Source of the DNA: JAKBCQ01 sp021807585
GTDB lineage: Bacteria; Planctomycetota; Planctomycetia; Isosphaerales; Isosphaeraceae
NCBI GenBank assembly: GCA_027325115.1
Contig: DAHWFG010000210.1
Coordinates: 1 to 17,513 of the forward strand
Direction of reading: 5' to 3'
DNA: 17,513 nt
Both the position numbers and the translations under genes were made by a program. The notes beneath the pieces were generated by a model. The model was not told the DNA's origin, made no database searches, and saw nothing but the letters and a program-made list of their open reading frames with translations. This document shows, piece after piece, positions 15,171-17,513 of the stretch; position 1 is the first letter of the stretch, and every line of letters starts with the position of its first letter.

Positions 15171-15989
15171 GTGCGTCGAGCCCTGATTAGTGACATTCAC
15201 GCGAACCTTGAAGCCCTCGAAGTCGTTCTTAACGATATCGATTCGCAAGGGATCGACGAGATCCTCTGCCTGGGAGATATCATCGGCTACGGTCCCAACC
15301 CGCGCGAGTGTATCGACCGCGTGATGGAACGGTGCCGGATGACGATTCTCGGCAATCATGATCAGGGCGCGATGTTCGACCCCGACGGGTTCAACCTCGG
15401 CGCCGAACGCGCCATTTTTTGGACCCGCGACCAGCTCGAATCCCCCAGCGACCGCGCCGAGAACGAGAAACGTTGGGAGTTCCTCGGCGAACTCCCCCGC
15501 ACGTATCGCATCAACTCGTCGTTCCTGCTCGTGCACGGTTCCCCCCGCAACCCGCTCAGCGAGTACATATTTCCAGAAGATATCTACAATCATCGCAAGA
15601 TGGAACGTTTGTTTCAACTTGTGGAGAAGTATTGTTTTCAAGGACATACTCATATTCCCGGTATTTTTACCGAGAATTTACAGTTCTTCACCCCCGACGA
15701 GATCGACTACGAGTACACCCTGGGTGAAGGCAAGTTGATGATCAACGTCGGCTCGGTGGGCCAGCCGCGCGACGGCGACAATCGCGCCTGCTACTCGATT
15801 CTCGACGACGGTCTCGCCTCCGGCGCCTCCTCAAACGGCGACGACTCCGAAATCCCCCCCGAGTCGGTCGGTCCCGTTCGTCTCACGTTTCGCCGTTTGT
15901 CGTACGATTTCGAGAAAACGATTCAAAAAATTTACGAAATTCCCGAGCTCGAACCCTTCCTTGGGGATCGGCTTCGGAAGGGATGTTGA
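15171..15989 (+). CDS. calcineurin-like metallophosphoesterase
   Basis: A 272-residue cytoplasmic metallophosphoesterase with a complete dinuclear metal site: D8 and H10 (ISDIHANLEAL), D36 (LGDIIGYGPNP), N62-H63 (GNHD), H122 (VHGSP) and H159/H161 (GHTHIP). The INVGSVGQPRDGDNRACY block (191-208) is typical of the YfcE/ApaH-like group (Metallophos_2). A Gly/Ser/Asp-rich stretch at about 212-233 (GLASGASSNGDDSE) looks like a flexible surface insert between strands. The start is a GTG with GGAGG upstream, giving MRRALISDIHANLEA, exactly where the domain should begin. yidC follows 109 bp later. The substrate (phosphodiester, nucleotide or protein phosphate) cannot be deduced. Confidence 0.92.
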   Translation: MRRALISDIHANLEALEVVLNDIDSQGIDEILCLGDIIGYGPNPRECIDRVMERCRMTILGNHDQGAMFDPDGFNLGAERAIFWTRDQLESPSDRAENEKRWEFLGELPRTYRINSSFLLVHGSPRNPLSEYIFPEDIYNHRKMERLFQLVEKYCFQGHTHIPGIFTENLQFFTPDEIDYEYTLGEGKLMINVGSVGQPRDGDNRACYSILDDGLASGASSNGDDSEIPPESVGPVRLTFRRLSYDFEKTIQKIYEIPELEPFLGDRLRKGC

Positions 15990-16041
15990 TCGCTTTACCG
16001 GTTCGCCCCGCCGACGCTCCTCGCGAGCGCTCCGCGACTGA

Positions 16042-16065
16042 AATCGACCGTTTCCTCGGTCGATT
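16042..16065 (+). repeat. 9 bp perfect hairpin between phosphoesterase and yidC
   Basis: AATCGACCG (16042-16050) and CGGTCGATT (16057-16065) are perfect reverse complements around a 6 nt loop (TTTCCT). The stem ends 33 bp before the yidC ATG and has no T-tract after it on either strand. It could be an RNA processing or attenuation element, or a Rho-assisted stop between the two genes. Confidence 0.5.
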
Positions 16066-16098
16066 GACCCGCGAACGCCACCGAAGGTTGACCTCACG

Positions 16099-17513
16099 AT
16101 GAGTCGAGAGAAGCGGTTTCTGGTTTTCATCAGCGCGACCTTTATCATCCTTTTCGGCTGGCCGCTCCTTGCCGAAAAATTGGGATTGGCGCCCAAACCC
16201 GTTCCCAAGGCCGTCGTCGAGGCCAAGAAAGACGTCGCCAAGAACGACGTCGCCAAGAACGACGTCGATCCGGCGAAAGCCGGAAAGCCTGGCGGCGTCG
16301 ACAAGGCGTCTCCCGACGCCAAACCCGATCAGCCCGCGGGCGATCCCAAAGCGCCCGCCTTGGCCGCCAAAGCCGATGCTCGCAAAGATCAACCCGGCGC
16401 TCACGAGCTCAAGAAAAACGAAGAGGCCGTGCTGATCGAACCCGATCAACTGACGCTCGGTTCGCTCGCCGAAAAATCGAAACATGGATATCAGTTTCAA
16501 ATCCAGATTGAACAAAAAGGAGCGGGAGTCGCGTCGATCGCGTCGTCGCGGTTCGACGCCGAATTCGTCGACGGTCGACCGCGCAAGCGACCGCTCCAAC
16601 TCATCGAGCCCGATCCCCTCGCCCCCTCCTCGTTTTCGCTCATCTGGATCGCTCCCGAAAAGAAAGCCGTCTTGGCCCAGGACGATAGACAAGCCGACGA
16701 CGCCGAAGCCGACTCCGCCACCACGCTCGATAGCGACCGCATCCCGCTCGACTTCCAGGTCTGGAACGTCGTCCCCGACGCCAAGGGACGCGTCGTCCAC
16801 CCGCTGGAAATCGTCGACGAGAAAACGGGCGTCAAACGCGAGGGACAAGAGATCGTCCTCCGCCTCGCAGTCGAAAAACTCGGCGTCGAGATCCAAAAAA
16901 CCTTCCGCCTCTGGAAAGGTCACAGCGGCTTCGAACTCGATCTCGCGATCCAAAGCGCTAAGGATCAAAAGATTGTTTACAAGCTTATGGGCCCTCACGG
17001 TATCCCGATCGAGGGAGAGTGGTACACCAGCACCTTCCGCGACGTTTGTTTCGGCCAGATCAAAGGATCGGGGGTCGAGATCGTCGGTCGATCCGCGGCC
17101 GACGTCGTCAAGGGCTCGGATGTCCGTCAAACCGTCCCGCTCGCATTCTCGGGCGTCGAAGATCAATACTTCGCAATCCTGATGAAGCCCGTCGTCGACG
17201 GTGATCGCTGGGACGCCGAATCCGAGGCGATCGTCGTGCACGAGCGCAAATCCGAGCCGCACAAAGCCGACGTCTCGGTCGCCCTCCTCGTTAAGCCGAC
17301 TCCCGTCGGTCCCAATCAGCCCGTCGCCCACCGCTACGCGATCTTCGCGGGACCCAAAACCAAAACCGCACTCGCTCCGTTCGGCGCCGAGGGGCTTTCG
17401 CTTTACCGCAAAGGCTGGTCGGTCTTCGGAGCGGCGCCGTTTATGGCGGGTTATGTAATCACCCCCCTGCTTGAAAATATCTACGCGATCACCGCCAAAA
17501 TCTCGCGGCTCTT
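16099..17513 (+). CDS. yidC: membrane protein insertase YidC, N-terminal part, cut by window edge
   Basis: YidC inserts and folds inner-membrane proteins, alone or with SecYEG. The frame from the ATG at 16099 is open to the window edge (471 codons). It starts with one transmembrane helix (MSREKRFLVFISATFIILFG, about 7-25), typical of the YidC first helix. Residues about 30-108 form a linker rich in Ala, Lys, Pro and Asp, including three copies of A-K-(K/N)-D-V at 42-56. Then comes the large periplasmic beta domain, about 108-430 (YQFQIQIEQKGAGVASI, then FRLWKGHSGFELDLAIQ, EGEWYTSTFRDV, FSGVEDQYFAILMKPV). The end, WSVFGAAPFMAGYVITPLLE then IYAITAKI, is the entry to the conserved insertase core; the five-helix core itself lies beyond the window. 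The ribosome site is weak (GAAGG, 11 nt spacing). The common rpmH-rnpA-yidC neighbourhood is not seen here. Confidence 0.9.
   Translation, partial: MSREKRFLVFISATFIILFGWPLLAEKLGLAPKPVPKAVVEAKKDVAKNDVAKNDVDPAKAGKPGGVDKASPDAKPDQPAGDPKAPALAAKADARKDQPGAHELKKNEEAVLIEPDQLTLGSLAEKSKHGYQFQIQIEQKGAGVASIASSRFDAEFVDGRPRKRPLQLIEPDPLAPSSFSLIWIAPEKKAVLAQDDRQADDAEADSATTLDSDRIPLDFQVWNVVPDAKGRVVHPLEIVDEKTGVKREGQEIVLRLAVEKLGVEIQKTFRLWKGHSGFELDLAIQSAKDQKIVYKLMGPHGIPIEGEWYTSTFRDVCFGQIKGSGVEIVGRSAADVVKGSDVRQTVPLAFSGVEDQYFAILMKPVVDGDRWDAESEAIVVHERKSEPHKADVSVALLVKPTPVGPNQPVAHRYAIFAGPKTKTALAPFGAEGLSLYRKGWSVFGAAPFMAGYVITPLLENIYAITAKISRL
16222..16266 (+). repeat. three tandem 15 bp repeats in the yidC linker
   Basis: Three in-frame 15 bp units (16222-16236, 16237-16251, 16252-16266) encode A-K-K-D-V, A-K-N-D-V and A-K-N-D-V. 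Units two and three are identical, GCCAAGAACGACGTC, and unit one differs by one base. They lie in the low-complexity linker after the first transmembrane helix, where copy number changes would alter only linker length. Confidence 0.85.

Noticed and set aside
14919..15653. 244-codon minus-strand open frame
   Set aside because: Most of it is antisense to the phosphoesterase, and the part in the spacer has no recognisable domain or ribosome site.
15883..17331. 482-codon minus-strand open frame
   Set aside because: It lies antisense to yidC and the phosphoesterase end. Its Asp/Gly/Leu-rich repeats mirror the opposite codons and no family is recognisable.
1..17513. CRISPR arrays, insertion sequences, prophage or defence genes
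   Set aside because: No regularly spaced repeats, transposase-like frames, terminal inverted repeats or defence-type domains were seen.

Overview
This 17.5 kb stretch is dense, GC-rich (roughly 60 %, by eye) chromosomal DNA, most likely from a planctomycete. The lineage call rests on a large membrane-anchored Ser/Thr kinase with an N-terminal CxxC/CxC cluster, a DWG in place of DFG and a C-terminal TPR region; on scattered single housekeeping genes instead of long canonical operons; on weak or absent Shine-Dalgarno sequences at several genes; and on frequent GTG/TTG starts. I see no insertion sequence, phage gene, CRISPR array, integron, rRNA or tRNA. The window reads as ordinary core genome with a few uncharacterised genes.

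Layout, left to right. (1) Minus strand: a polytopic membrane protein cut by the left edge (1-1126), preceded by a TIGR03960-type radical SAM protein (1185-2981). (2) A 454 bp divergent spacer, then on the plus strand a stand-alone Aas-type acyl-ACP/acyl-CoA ligase (3436-5142) and ispH (5334-6275), the last enzyme of the MEP isoprenoid pathway. (3) Minus strand: an uncharacterised two-gene unit, a 230-residue hypothetical protein and a multi-pass membrane protein four bases apart (7984-6388), lying between ispH (convergent) and fabH (divergent). (4) fabH on the plus strand (8250-9269), convergent with the next block. (5) Minus strand, in transcription order: tsaB (14613-13906), a SAM-dependent methyltransferase overlapping it by 4 nt (13909-13019), then after 268 bp hisH (12750-12145) and the kinase (12084-9355). 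(6) A 557 bp divergent spacer, then on the plus strand a calcineurin-like phosphoesterase (15171-15989) and yidC (16099 to beyond the right edge).

Together the genes touch envelope lipid supply (acyl ligase, IspH, FabH), membrane protein insertion (YidC), tRNA t6A modification (TsaB), histidine biosynthesis (HisH) and signalling (kinase). Physical linkage is convincing only for tsaB-methyltransferase and for the hypothetical/membrane pair. The least explained items are that unknown pair, the radical SAM protein, a terminator-like hairpin upstream of tsaB on the minus strand, several perfect inverted repeats in spacers, and a marked excess of the hexamer CGATCG. I did not find a convincing new multi-gene system.
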